Source: Homalodisca vitripennis (lineage: Eukaryota; Arthropoda; Insecta; Hemiptera; Cicadellidae). Taken from it: a stretch of DNA of 64,000 nucleotides. The notes beneath the pieces are model-generated. The model saw only the letters and a list, made by a program, of their open reading frames with translations. It ran no database searches and had not been told where the DNA came from. The stretch is from positions 73,050,001-73,114,000 of the forward strand of contig NC_060215.1 of NCBI RefSeq assembly GCF_021130785.1, read 5' to 3'. The position numbers were made by a program, and so were the translations under genes. Positions 48,401 to 60,974 of this stretch are shown here, in pieces. Position 1 is the stretch's first letter; each line of letters starts with the position of its first letter.

Positions 48401-49101
48401 TTTTTGATTAATGAATACTATAAGGTAATTTAACACTTTTATGTAAAGCAGTGTAGATACTGCAAGCAGAAATATGTTTGTCTATTATTTATCAGTATCA
48501 GTAAGTAAATTTATGTAAATTATTTCAGTTTCGTTATGTTTGTATGTCTGTTATTTAAAGTACACTACTCGTAATTTTAATCTTTACTATAGAATATTTA
48601 CCTGAAAGATAATTAATAAGATAACTTCTTAACTTTGATTAGTAGAAATCAGAATATGTTTATACTTGGAAGATTGACAAACACTTACATTTTTATCTAA
48701 TTATTTGGTGTTGTGGATTTTTCTTGATTCATAAAATGTTCATAAATTCACTTGTAAAATAATAGATTTATTAACAGTAGCGTATGTCACAGGGATCGTG
48801 TTGTGATGGAGGAGAGGCCGTGATAGTACCGGTTCCACACCCGGTACCACACCCGGTTCCAGTCCCCTGCTTGCCAGCAGCACCTCCCTGCTACCCTGCA
48901 GTCCACCATGCTGCTCCCTGTTACCCTGCAGCCCACCATAATCCCTGTTACCCTGCAGCCCACCATGCTGCACCCTGTTACCCTGCACATACGCCCTTGT
49001 ACGGCTCCTCTTACTGCCCTCCCGCTCACTACCCTGCGATCACTAAAAAACTCAGTTGTGAGCAGAAGTTGTGTTCCTGTTTGAAAAAACTTATATGTTA
49101 A
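45427..49101 (+). CDS. Secreted Pro/Cys/His-rich protein with PCYPA repeats, two exons
   Basis: The model joins 45427-45492 and 48781-49101, 387 nt, giving 128 residues. Exon 1 encodes a clear signal peptide (MLLTKCLGLFLIAG then VFFASSAQ). Exon 2 starts RMSQGSCCDGGEA, then VPVPHPVPHPVPVPC. It continues with four tandem PCYPA-type repeats (for example PCYPAVHHAA and PCYPAAHHN) and ends in a basic, cysteine-rich tail, KLSCEQKLCSCLKKLIC. The intron is phase 0, 3288 bp, with GT-AG ends. The acceptor is the second AG in AACAGTAG, because using the first would introduce a stop. Tyr/Pro/Cys/His-rich secreted repeats resemble cuticle, chorion or silk-like structural proteins, or a metal-binding protein. 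No specific family is recognised, and the function is unknown. An AATAAA lies 7 nt after the stop. Confidence 0.75.
45622..45870. repeat. Hairpin and AGACAGACAGAC repeat in the PCYPA gene intron
   Basis: An 11-bp stem (CTTCATTAGTC/GACTAATGAAG) spans 45622-45651. It is followed by a stretch ending in GATAGACAGACAGACAGACA near 45817-45836. The combination looks like an interspersed repeat remnant, without further support. Confidence 0.35.
46430..47125 (+). repeat. GC-richer block in the PCYPA gene intron, probable retroelement 3' end
   Basis: About 450 bp with balanced composition (for example GGGAGATGACGTAAGTTGGT and GGCGGCCCCTACCCCATAAC) grade into an AT-rich tail with AATAAAGGCTTAAAA at about 47117. 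That layout suggests the 3' end of a 5'-truncated LINE or a SINE. The open frame 46808-47047 has no recognisable content. No RT motif is present, so the identification is tentative. Confidence 0.4.
47126..48780. other. Distal intron of the PCYPA gene
   Basis: AT-rich, without coding or repeat signals that I can identify. Confidence 0.4.
48781..49101 (+). CDS. PCYPA-repeat protein, exon 2
   Basis: 106 codons and TAA encode the mature protein. Ten cysteines are visible: two at the start (SCCD), one after PVPVP, four in PCYPA units or PCYPAH, and others in SSYCP and the tail. Composition is far more GC-rich than the flanks. Confidence 0.8.
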   Translation, partial: RMSQGSCCDGGEAVIVPVPHPVPHPVPVPCLPAAPPCYPAVHHAAPCYPAAHHNPCYPAAHHAAPCYPAHTPLYGSSYCPPAHYPAITKKLSCEQKLCSCLKKLIC

Positions 49102-49107
49102 TCGAAT

Positions 49108-49113
49108 AATAAA
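49108..49113 (+). terminator. Polyadenylation signal of the PCYPA-repeat gene
   Basis: AATAAA overlaps an AATAATAAATG string 7 nt after the stop codon, implying a very short 3' UTR. Confidence 0.65.
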
Positions 49114-51488
49114 TGTTATTATTATTACTACTCTTATGTTATTTATTTGTCACCCACAATAGTAACCGTGCCATAATTCTAGATGAGCTATTACCCATAT
49201 CTCCAACTACAGCTATGAAAGAAATAAAAATATAATAGTCATAAATAAGTACTTTAGTTATGTAACAATAACTATATATATGTCAATGAAGCAAAATCCC
49301 TATAACTATCATAAACATAAGCTTATACGTTTTATCGAGTGATTTCATCTTAAGATTATCTCCAATGATTTGTTTTAATATTCTACAATTTAACTGAAAA
49401 ATCAAGATTTTTTTACCTTTGTTTGAAACTTCACTCGCGATATCTCCTTAACTTTTGAACCTTGAACTTTGAAATTAATTATGAACGTTTGTAAACACAT
49501 ATGCAAAGAGTAAAAAAAGAAAAGATTCTGAAAATCTCTATGTATTCTAACTGAAACGAACCACAAAAACCACGAGAATGGCAAAGTAAAGCAACGCAAT
49601 CTACAATAAACTTGAAGTGAACGTTTAAAATTTGAATAAGCATTGAGTTAGGTTTGTATTGTTTGTAGATAAGATCCTATTTAGAGTAATCTTTAACCCT
49701 CAAATTCTTAGATATTGATTTTTAGAGATTTGATATGTTCAATTTTGGCGACACTTAAGCTAAATTCATCTCTATTTTTAATATCGTTATAATCTAAGAG
49801 ATCACAAAAATTCGTGAGACCACAAAGCATTGCAACTCCACCAGTTTTAAACAGATACAGTATTGTATTAAAAACATACCCATTTTCAAACTCACAGATC
49901 AAAGCAAACCACATAGTTCTGGACTGTAGCCACCTACAGTTTAACATTTATGATTAAATATTGTTATTTTTGAACCAAACTAATACTAAATTATAGTACT
50001 TGAACTAATGCATTATGAATCATAGTTCACTTATTTCATAGTTTCTAGAATGTCTCAACATGTCTATAATCCAAGAATAACACAAGCATTTGCAATATCA
50101 CGACCTCCTTTCAAGTGAGTCAGGAACCAATAGTGTGATTAGAAGTGACATGAGGGTTCATAAATCATTCCTTGCATTCCTGATTCATTCATTGCAAGCT
50201 CAAGATACCAGATTACAACGTTCTGGGAAGTGAACGTGCCTCTCAAGCTCAGTGCCTTAGTGCTTGTAATAAAGGAAACAATTGGTTTAGAAATTGCTAT
50301 TCTGTTTATATGTCGTGTTAATTAAAACGTCGAAATTGCTGGTTGATTTGTTCTTTAAACTGTAAAACTTTACGATTGCTTGTTCTTGAAACAAATATAA
50401 CGTCGAGGTATAAATATAAAGTTTGAGGTAAACAATTTCCACCGTTTTACGAATTTAATTCAATGTAAGAGTTCCTTTTTATTAAAATACCACTACCAGT
50501 ATTTTAAAATAGTTATTTTTATTATTAAAATACGTGTGTTATGTAAATATTCTTATCTATAATTACAAATGAGATGGGACAAATTTATTCTTTAGTTATG
50601 TTTCGTTAGGCTTTAAATAATTAGACTAATTGTTTGTAATTCTTGGGCTATTTGTTTGTGCTTTGAACATTTTGATGTTGGATCAGATTTAAAATAAAGT
50701 TTTAGTCTATAGTTTGAAACGCAAGTGGTTTGAAAGTAAGCATTGAAAGTATTTTATTGTTATACTAACCCTAAATTAGTTCTTATTAAAAATATATAAT
50801 ATAAAATAACAATAATAAAAAAAACTATTTACGGCATAATTACATTTAAGTGAAAATACAAACATATTAGTAGTGATGAAGTATATATTAATTGGTTCAG
50901 CCTACTACCAGAGCTTTACAATAAATACAATAGTGTGTTCACTTAGCATTTGGAGCTAAAGCATTTATATATGAGCCTGAACACCCTTAATCTCAACACA
51001 CATTGCTTTTGTCCCATCTGTAGAGATACCTATACAATCCGCCACATTAATGGTGTTTTACTTTAAATATATAAGATCAACTTAACTTTTTAACATATTT
51101 TACATTTAGGCCGATAGTGTTTTAAAGTTCCATTCTCACTAATCCATCACAATACCAATGTAGTCATCGAAACGCAAATATTACGACATTAAAATAGGTA
51201 TCTACATAAATGGAAAAGATATAAACGATAAGCAACTACTCTAATGAGAAAGGTGCTGAACTGACAGTTGTCAGTTGACCGTCATGCCAGCAAGCATAGA
51301 ATGTACAAATAATACAGATGCTCTCCCAGTTTTTCGCGCAAAAATCCTGTCAGTTTGCTTGGCAAACGCGAGAACAGTTTAAACCAATTAGATCTTCCTA
51401 AGTGTTGTAACAAGCTGCTCACTAAATGTGTTAACTGTGTCACTATTTGCACCGAAAACGCCTGTAGACTAAGGTGTGAGTCAACATT
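49114..51488. other. AT-rich intergenic sequence
   Basis: Nothing is supported. A minus-strand open frame at 49708-49947 is discussed among the rejected items. Confidence 0.35.
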
Positions 51489-51622
51489 TTCCCGACGTCC
51501 CTAGCATAGGCCCCTAGGTGTCAACGGACCACAAGTTAGCAAACACTTGTACAAGAACCTGGTGGCTGTCAGTAAGAGCGTGCAGGAGTCAGTGCAGTAG
51601 CACGCGGGTATTGAGTTTAGGT
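51489..51622 (+). pseudogene. Decayed copy of apolipophorin-III-like exon 3
   Basis: The strand is opposite to the functional gene. AACCTGGTGGCTGTCAGTAA, then GAGCGTGCAGGA and AGCACGCGGGTA match exon 3 at 20697-20969. The encoded KNLVAVSKSVQESVQ corresponds to SNLAAVSKSVQDAVE, followed by a TAG where the gene has CAG, and then HAG. Further upstream FPDV matches NPDV of the gene, with another stop and a frameshift between. After 51622 similarity ends. No other exon of the gene was found nearby. Confidence 0.75.
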
Positions 51623-54000
51623 TATTTCGTGTTACTTTAAAAAAAATTGTAGTTAAATCATTTTGAAACACCTTACCAAAAGAAAGGAAAATATGGGGTC
51701 TTTCTACGTACATTCACAGGCTTTCTTATTATTGGCAGTTTTGTAACTAGGCCTAAGGTAAAACGACTGAAGATAAGGATATGAATTTTTAATTAGTATG
51801 TACATGAATCATGACTTGAGGGAATGCGATATAACTAACAAAATCGCATTTTAAATCAAATAATATTAAAGAACAATTTACATTTAATGGTTGAAATATG
51901 ACTGAAGAAAATTATAATTTAATGTAATAACACGTTATTCCTTATATTGTAATACATTCGTATTTCACATACAGCGAAAGTATCATGCCCTTGTTTTATG
52001 GACTGAATTCAAAATGGCCCAAATTATTTTATTATATTATTTTTATTATTTTTTTAATGCCTGATATGTCTCATATAAGTTATGAATTTTTCCTCCATTT
52101 TTCCCTCAGGCAAGATGCCTTAAAGTAGTGAATATTAATAGTAAATACTATGAAACTGAATGAATTAACAAAACCGAATTCCTCTTGTACTACCTGAAGA
52201 ACTGGCATCTGCATTCTCATCAGTTAGCTTTGAATGAATACAAACAATAGCCGATTGTACTGAAAACACTATATACATTTTTCATATAAGAACAATATTA
52301 GAATCCTTGCAACATTGATTACTGTCCGAGAACTTTTTCATATGGTGATATGGTCAAATAAGGAATTTAAGGACCCGAACTGATTGCTCATACTCTAACA
52401 TAATACGTGAATGTTAAATTTGAAATGAGTATAGCCATCCATATGTTTAAGCTCAGCATATATTTATATTAATTTCAAAATGTGTCATCAAATACTAATG
52501 GAATCATTTTACTCTTCCGGTCAGATTTCCAACAAACCTAGCGAGTTATTCGATTTAGGCGTGCGCCTTCAAAATTTACCAGGCAACACCTGCAGGACGT
52601 AATACTTATTGTTACCAAATATTATATAATATTACAAATTTAAATTTCATTAATAGATTTTAATTTAAAAAAAGTGTTTTATTGTAACAGCGAACTATTA
52701 TTGTTTTCTTAGAATAGAATAAGGCTACCCTGTACTTATTATAATTTTAGTTGGTGCTTAGTGATACAACTTTATATGTGCCACTTCCAGAATAAACTGG
52801 GTAGATATTTTAACACTGATGATGTGGTACGGTAAGGTAGAGACTATATGTGACAGTCTATGTCGTCGGTTGATCTCCAGAGAATTAAATAGAAAATAGA
52901 GTTCTTATGTATATGACAGTTTTGGTTCATACAGTGGTTGACCAAAACTTTCATTCCTCTCTACCTTAACTTTTGAAGCATAACATTCCCTCAGGAAGTG
53001 TTTCATGAATATTAAAATTACCCTACTCTCTCCGTAAAGGGAAATTTTAGCAACACAAAATGTCCATCGAGTGAAATTACATGCCTGAAACTATAGATCT
53101 TGATTAGACAAGACTAACGACGATTTCTAACCACTCTGTTCAAAATTGAAACAGTTTGAATGAATAAAGATAAAATTCCAACTTCATTTGGACTCTATGG
53201 AAGACCTTCAATTTTTACCATTAAACTTCTGTTAGCAAAATTACCTTTAATTCAAGGTATTACTAGTTAATATTTTTTTAAAGTTTACAGTTGCTCCCTT
53301 GCATTAATATTGCCTTTGTAAAAGTCGTTAATAACATTAAAACTCGACAAAAACGCCCTCAGAAGATGTTAGTACATATTTCCAAAAGATATTTGAAAAA
53401 TCTCAACAGTTCGTTGTATTGTAAAATGATGTTTACATTGCCTCACCAACTATCGGGAAACTATATTATATGTGTAAACTGTATTAATTCAACTAACACA
53501 AATAAATCGTACCTTCTAAATTGGCACAACATTTTTAAGTATCATTTATTGAATAAAAGCAGAGTTTAAAATATATAAATTCATATTTTTATTTTTCTAC
53601 ATTTTGAATAAGAAAAATATGGATTTGATGTTAATTATTCTTTAAGAAACGTTTTAATAGTAATGCCTCTGCCTTTGTCATTTTCAATGTATTATTACAG
53701 ATGCACTCCTTCGATAGTAGCTCTTCAAGCAGTGTTATAAGTACATTTTGTGGCCGAGTCAGTTGTGACTGTCTATAGTGCTGATGCACAAAACGTATGA
53801 CCACATTATATAAAGTGTAAAAATTAAGAAAATGACGAATATGCTACTAATTAGTAGGAGATTTGTATGTTACTTTAGACGTCACCAAAATGCTTGTACA
53901 TAATTAAAAGGCGAGTAGAGGAAATCGAGTAGAGGAATGCATATAACTCAGAAAATCCTTAAAGATCAGAAGAGGAAAACAAGAAGGAAACAACTTTAAT
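51623..54000. other. AT-rich intergenic sequence
   Basis: No supported feature. The open frame 53291-53569 (92 residues) starts at a non-ATG codon and is not recognised. Confidence 0.35.
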
Positions 54001-55869
54001 GCTGGACTTTTATAGTAACAGTGAGCAATTTAGTGTCAGTTTTAACTCCTTAGAAAAGGAAACTTATTCGTCTGTTAAAAATGACTTTGTATCGTGGACT
54101 TGAAAAATTGTGTGGGCTGAGTATTGGATTTTGTATAAGTTCAATAGGTACACACCAGAATGGTGTTTCTTTAGTTAAACTTACAAATTTCTGACAGAAG
54201 CTACAACAGATTCCTATTGTTAAAAGGCATTTTGCCATTGTCATCGGGATTGGCATTTAATTTAACATTAAGAAATATCGATTTTTTAAGGTACCATTTG
54301 TGGAAAAAATTGAATAACCAACCAAAAGAAATTACCACAATTGGGTCCACTTTGAGGACCGCTCAGCACAAGTGTTAAGAGGGTGGTATTGACATAAACA
54401 AATCCCTGAAAATAAATTATCACTGAAACTTAAAAGAAGTGTCTGTTTATCGTGGCTGAAATTTAACACACTACAAGGCACTATCTCTGTCAACTCATTT
54501 AAATTATGTAAGTCACCAAGAGATCAATTCTGAAATTGGTCTTATCAATGTTTTATCCCTTACGAATTTTGTGTCCCGTTATTTTGAAAGCTCAACAGTT
54601 CATTCAGCAATTAAAGGAAATAAGTGTTGAATGAGAGGAGATATTCCCAGAAGTAGTCGATGAGTGGACAAATATTTCAGTGGACTTTAATTAGAATTAG
54701 AAATGTTTATGTTCCAAGAAATGTTGAAGTGAATTAGGAAGTTTTTTGGGACAAATTGTTTACTGCTGTATCTAAAGATTGTTCTGCTACGGCTGTATCT
54801 AAGGATTGTTTTGCTACTGCTGTATATTTATTGTTAATCAAAGAGGGACCTGCTATTAATTCAGTATTTTTCCAAAATCTACCTGACATCTAAGTCAAAC
54901 AGAACGTAACCGTAACAAGTTTGGAGTTACTTGGTATAGTGTAATTAGAGTATTACCCTTTGCAGAATATACATTGATGCAACCCATAATACGTAAAAAT
55001 GGATTCACAATGTGTGTTACGCTGGTTAAATGCAACTAAAACATTTTGTTGAAGAAATATGTTACAAACAAAATCAAACACTGAAGTAAGTATCAATATA
55101 CCGGTATTCAATTGTGTTTTAATCCAGCGAAATTAGCAACGCGTGGATTGTTTACTGAGAAAATTGAACAGAGTCAGTTATGATGATCAGGTCCAGAGTG
55201 GCTGGAGTTTTAGGAAAAACGGCCTCAGTGTGACTTCAATCGACTTGAACACATGTCTGAACAAATACCACATAAAAACAAGCATATTGTAACAGGATTT
55301 AACATCATTTATGAATCTGAGCAAGAAGTCTTAGCAGTTAATCGAGAGTATAAAATGCAAACAATAAGTCACCTAAAGAGGTGACTTATTGTTTGCATAA
55401 TTCTAAAAGTAGAATTGATTAACGAATTCAGCTCTTATTGATTGGTGAAGTCGTTAATGACTACACTCTATTGTGAAAGAGCTGTTAACAAATTTAGAAA
55501 ATCTCCAAGAAGTACTTAACATGCCTTGCGTTGGAAGAATTTCGTCCAATAGAAATTTTGAAACATAACAAACTGAATATTTGAAACAAACATTTAGATT
55601 CCTTCAAGATGAAAACAATTTATTATAATGTAAAGGAAAACTACAAAATGCATAGGTCACCTGAAATTAAGTATCTTTAACTTTAACCTAAGAATGAATA
55701 TTTCACCACTTTGAACATAAAATATAGTAGCCACACAAACAACACATTTTTTCGAAATAAGAAGGGGTTATAGAATTACGAGTAGAAGACGAAAATCTCA
55801 CAAGTACTACTAATTTATTAACATTTCTGCTAGATATACAATAGGTGGGAATGAAGACTTTATGCGTGA
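54001..55869 (+). other. Possible upstream remains of a BEL/Pao element
   Basis: This stretch precedes a recognisable BEL/Pao integrase in the right orientation and may be its decayed pol region. I could not read reverse transcriptase, protease or RNase H motifs, so this is inference from position. It contains a short tandem duplication (about 54761-54825, unit about 30 bp with GCTGTATCTAAGGATTGTT) and the hairpin at 55355-55398. Confidence 0.3.
55355..55398. repeat. Perfect 20-bp stem hairpin with 4-nt loop
   Basis: ATGCAAACAATAAGTCACCT is followed by AAAG and its exact reverse complement. The perfect arms in old, mutated surroundings suggest a recent origin, such as template switching, or selection. 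Confidence 0.85.
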
Positions 55870-56290
55870 CCTAATATGCCTTCTTACCATTCAGATTGGG
55901 TATTTAAAAAGCTTTCTGTTTTGTTTACTGTACTTTATTACTTTGTTCCACTGCATATAAAGAAGGATGAAAACTTTGGAGAAACCAGAAAAGTATATGG
56001 ATGTATTTTAAAATTTTGTCCTGTTCAAGAAATATATTTAGAACGTGTCAATGACGTGAGTATAAATGGGTTCTTACTTGCGTTCAGACGATGTTTCAGC
56101 AGATGAGGCAAACCTAAATTTTTGAAATGGTCTGGAAGTCTTCAAAAACGAAGAGGCCCTATCCTATGTTGGATGTTAGTTTGTTGTAACTTTATGAACG
56201 ACTTTGCTCCTTGGAATGGAGTATTTTTATTTGAAAAACTAATGTAATTGATAAAGACATGTTTAAAATAACCACTGGACGATTAAAACT
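55870..56290 (+). pseudogene. BEL/Pao-type retrotransposon integrase remnant
   Basis: The frame reads YYFVPLHIKKDENFGETRKV, then YGCILKFCPVQEIYLERVND, VSINGFLLAFRRCFSR, a stop, and GKPKF. This matches the integrase core of BEL/Pao elements ('..YFGP...TRK.YGCIF.C...RAIH.E...D.S...F..AFRRF..RRGKP'). The Asp of DYFGP is replaced and the second catalytic block (SDNGTNF) is not readable. A later APWNGVFLFEKLM piece fits the usual APHFGG/WERLVK region. No long terminal repeats were found. Confidence 0.7.
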
Positions 56291-57000
56291 GAACTAATTA
56301 AAGAGAAATAATTATCTTTGAAATTGATTCGATTTCAAATTAGAGATTTTAAATTTAAAGACTTACGTATCTTCCAATAAAATATGCTTGACATACCATT
56401 ATTAACTTGAGAATCAAACAACAATGAGAACCAAAAATCATTTGGGTCTGTACGTATGAGAAAAACTATTCTTAATATTTGGAAAAAAGATATATCCAAA
56501 GTTACACCAAAGATGAGTATTAATTTAAGAGAGGAATGTGGAAGACGGGAAGAATTTGTGAGGTCCATAAAAACAGAGACAAAAAATAGGAAGTGCCATG
56601 ACTACCTTCAGCAATAACAAAACGTATGTTGTAGCCATTAGTATTATTAACGTAAAAGTAGCTAAGGACAACAAATACACCGTTATACGACACTGTAGTA
56701 GCTTCTACAATAAAAATGCCATAATTTACCTTCTTAAGGGTAGATGTAGGCAAACTTAACTAGGTTTACGACAAAATTGTCTTAGGAAGTATGTTATACA
56801 TTATAGTTTTGTGAAACTTTTGCTCTGTTTTTAGATACAATTTAGAATATGCCATAGCTGATTCAAGGGATTTAGAAAAAATGTAGGAGTTTTAAATTTT
56901 AAGTAACGTTTGTCAAACTGTTAGGGTGGTTGTGAATTAACTTTTTTAACTGTGGTAAACATTTGAAGCTGATATCATTAGTACTTTCTGAGATAATGCG

Positions 57001-57002
<2 letters not shown>
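56291..57002. other. Sequence without recognised genes
   Basis: Two minus-strand open frames (56335-56568, 56520-56753) have no recognisable motif. They may be decayed retroelement sequence. Confidence 0.3.

Positions 57003-57066
<64 letters not shown>
57003..57066. repeat. (AT)n microsatellite
   Basis: About 64 bp of uninterrupted AT. An open frame through it encodes only alternating Ile-Tyr and is not a gene. Confidence 0.95.
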
Positions 57067-57070
<4 letters not shown>

Positions 57071-60000
57071 GGTCCGCTTAATGGCAAATATTGTTACTAA
57101 CCCAGTGTTTTGTGCTCAAAGTTGAGTTATATTTAAAATTGTAAATCTCTAAATTTCCGCAAGGTGTTTTAAAATTGGTGTCAATGAGTGAATAAGTCAG
57201 TGGTGTTGCGGAACCTCATACATAAAACCCTATCTGGAATAGGGGCAATGAAATTTATAGTAGAGGTACGACGTGATGATAGCGGTGGAACACAGTACTG
57301 GTAGTCACGTCACTGTTCTCATTCACATTGTTTGATGACTTGCAAATTTACGATTGCGCGACAACCTACGGTTACACAATACTGACGTGAAATTCAGCTG
57401 GTCGTAAATCTACACATTCCACTCAGTCATTTCAGTTAAGCCTACTTTCGTCAGGCCAGTGGCCGGGTTGAAACTTTAGAAGTTAAGTGCAAAATTCGGG
57501 ACAGATATCCCCTCGTTAATACAGTAATCGGTAGCTAACGCAATATCATGGTCATAAAAATATGTCACACAATTTAAAACCCTTTTTTGTTATTCAAAAA
57601 TTTCCTGGAAAAAGTGTCGAGTGAGTAGAGACGTCATCCAAGTTTGTCCATCAAAGTTTTTATGATGCATCAACACAAACTCACGGCTAATACCATCCTA
57701 CAAGTATATAGTATAGTAGTCCGGCGTATGCTTTTAAAATGTTGTCGGATTACCCTTGACGTGACTTATAGCACAACAAATTTTTAGTGCTATTAATACA
57801 AATTTGGAAATGAGTGAAATTAAAAAAAAAACTAAACTAAAATTGGTGAAGTGTGAGGTATAAGGGAAATCACATGTTATAATTTAAATATAGAACAGAA
57901 AAAGATTCATTTGTAACTAGTCAAACAAATTATTATTTCGGATAAAAAATCATTTAATTGGCCTTGCAAAAGGTGGCATATATTATAGTTTATTTTAAAC
58001 AATTTTAGATACACAGTATAATCACAAAATAATATACGGGGTTGAATTAAATCGACCATGCTATTGTACTCACAAATTTATTGTTTTTTTGGGATTACGT
58101 TCTAAAACATATGCAAAAGGAGATTTACAGCATTATTTTCCTCATTAGAAGAACATAGAACATATTAGTTCCGAACGTTCCATACACATATGCTTTCATG
58201 AAATCGTAAGGGATTGGAGTTGTGATGTTTGGTATATGTAGATACTACTGGGTGGCATTTTATTGTCGTCAAAATCGAATTAATAAAAGTCAGATAATCA
58301 TGATTCATGTAAACTCAGCATAGACCGAGTAGTTGTATTACACACTACCGTGGTAACCCAGAGTACCAGGCTGTGATGTCATAGCTAGTAATCGTTGCAC
58401 AGCATATACAACAGCAGAAATACTGTATTTATTTTATACAACAGCCATATTTACATTGTTAACATTGTGTCCTGTACATGTACATTTTTTAGTGTTCAGG
58501 TATGATAGAGTAAGAATGAGCAGTTCTCAGATTATTACTCGTAATACAATTATATTGAGATCAACTATTACCATATATTTGCTTATCACATTTTTCTCCA
58601 CTGAACATATTACACCTAAGAAATTTTCAGAAAAATAATTTTGAAAAATTTTCCATTTACTACAAACAATTTTATCTGAATTCCTTCATGTTAATTTACA
58701 AGACTAAGGTAGAATTCCATATATATCTTGTCTGCTGAGCATTTAGGCATCAGTTCCCTGATAGCCTCTGGACTCAGAGTGCACATCACATCTGGAGTAA
58801 CCCTGGAACACTCTGTAGTAACCCTGATTAGCCTCTAGAGTAATGTCACGAAGAACTCGGTGTATATGACCCCAGCTATGTCAAATTAGGCAAACAATCA
58901 TACAAAATTACATATTCGTAAACTTTAACTTTGTATGAGCTATGCATATTTAAATGTAACACACAAGCAGGCAGCGCAGAAAGAAGCACCTGAGTCCTAT
59001 ACTGTAAACTATGTTTAACTCAACCCAAGGGATAGTACAAGAAAGCTTCTTCAGAGAGAACAAGGATGCCCTGTTGAATATTAATATTATTACATATCCT
59101 TAGGTTTTTTTGGGCATGATTGCAGGAAATCCCATATTCTACTTTAGATGTCAACAAATCCTAGTGGAAAGGTCAAACAAGTTTTTACCTATAATTTCAT
59201 GTCTTCAGCAAAGATGATTTAGAGAGTTGTAGTTATACAAAAATTACAATACAGCTCTATCACGTTTAAAATCCACTCATATGAACAAAAAAAACCTCAA
59301 ATTATCTCGACATTAGAACCAGTAGTCTAGTTTGTGAATCCAGTATTGGAAATATACTGCTGAATGTGAATGTCGAGTTTGATTTACAGGTTAACTTATT
59401 TTCATTTTATTTTAGTTGGTATACAAAAGAAAAAGAGAGATAAACCCATTCTGCTGAAGCCAAGAACTGGGTCAAACTTGCGCTAGCTTTGTATTTATGA
59501 TCAAACCTTGTGTTATTTGCGCTTACTCGTTCAGTTACCTTCTATATTCAAAGTTTGGAAGCAGGCGAATACATTTCGTATATGTAACTTTTCCCATACT
59601 TGTATTTGAGATCTTCTGTGTATCAATTTTCATTTTCATTAGCTAAATCACTAAGAAGTTATTCGCCTGTTTTCGGACCTATCAGCACCCTCTGTATGAG
59701 AAATACAGATTTTCTATAGTACCACCTTGAGTGTAGGGAGATTTTTCACACTTTCCTGGTACATTTAAAGGTAAATACAATAAAAACTCAATGCCGCTGC
59801 CGTACAGCTTCGAAACTAATTAACTTGTACGCTTATAGTTTATTGTGTTGGCACTAAAGTTAGTGTAGTTCCAATGCAAACGGGAGGGTGGTGAATAATG
59901 ACTTCTTGGCTAAGTTCGAATATTCAAGCTGAAAAAACGTATTTCTAGTTGCAATAGAAACTGGTAAAACCTCTCTACGAATATTTTGTGTTGTCGCATC

Positions 60001-60361
60001 AGGAATGAGTGCGTATCTATTCACCACCAATTATGTGATACGTTTGTGTTACCTACTTTATAAAAAATACTTGTCATCCTTTTTATTGACTGCCAGTAAA
60101 GGTATAACAGACGATTAATAGTGTGTGAATATTTATAATAAATCATAGGAAGTGTGATTTACTATAAATTTAAAAACATACTCGTATATTGGTATAAGGT
60201 TTACTCCATAGTAAACCAAGGAACGTTGTTACGGGGTTTCTTTAGAAAAGACACTGAATTATATACAATATTACGTTTAGCTACTGGTTTTTACAACATT
60301 ACCGGAATGAGTCCTCCAAACAAACTTTCACAGACCATTTAAGCCCCTCTTTAAACCCGAA
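57067..60361. other. Intergenic sequence without recognised genes
   Basis: A moderately GC-richer piece at 57170-57480 and short near-repeats around 58740-58850 (CTGGAGTAACCCTGGA-like) are noted. No coding or transposon motif is readable. Confidence 0.35.
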
Positions 60362-60421
60362 ATCTGGCACCCGATACACATATCCGGCACCTGATACACA
60401 TATCTGGTTCATAATACAACA
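60362..60421. repeat. Short tandem repeat, unit 20-21 bp
   Basis: TCTGGCACCCGATACACATA is followed by TCCGGCACCTGATACACATA and a partial third copy TCTGGTTCATAATACA. Confidence 0.75.
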
Positions 60422-60806
60422 GTGTTTCCACGTTTCACGAACGTGATATATAGCCTATTTCTTCCGAACCTGCTTTCACTAACAAAATATATTCTATTTA
60501 CCCAAATCACTTGAGCCATTAAAAAAATCATATATCCACGTCTGTTACAGTGTTGTGCGCCTGTTAAACATGTACGTTTTAGATTAGCACATACATTCAG
60601 AAATTAGAATCTACTTCGAATGCGTGCAAATATGAAATTTGCTAAACCAGCGAACCAAAAATTCCAAATAGTCATAGATGGTAACTACGTAACTGGAACA
60701 AATATTATTTACATTTTATCATTTTAAAAAACCGTGGCGTGCTGCAGTTTTTTTTTCAGAGTTGTTTTCAGAAATGTAAATTTGATAAATATAAAAATAA
60801 TATACA

Positions 60807-60876
60807 AATAAAATAATAATATTAATAATATATATATATATTATTAATATTAATAATAATATATATATATATTTGT
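60807..60876. repeat. AT-rich inverted repeat
   Basis: A run of ATAATAATATTAATAATATA-type sequence is followed by its near mirror and a second TATATA tract. It is simple-sequence derived. Confidence 0.7.
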
Positions 60877-60974
60877 TTTGATTAATATTCCTTGTCAGTT
60901 TTTAAGGGGGTTCTTTTTACGCCAATGGCGTTTTGATTGAGTACATTGAGCGTCTTTTTACGGGAAAAGGTCCA

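Noticed and set aside
48740..49029. Minus-strand frames of 82 and 80 codons with QGNR and VTG repeats
   Set aside because: They are the complement of the PCYPA repeat exon, which has a signal-peptide exon and splice sites on the plus strand.
49708..49947. Minus-strand 79-codon frame with CEFENGYVFN, faintly like a piggyBac transposase block
   Set aside because: The resemblance is a few residues only; the flanking blocks expected in that family are absent.
56899..57087. Open frame coding alternating Ile-Tyr
   Set aside because: It is a translation of the AT microsatellite.
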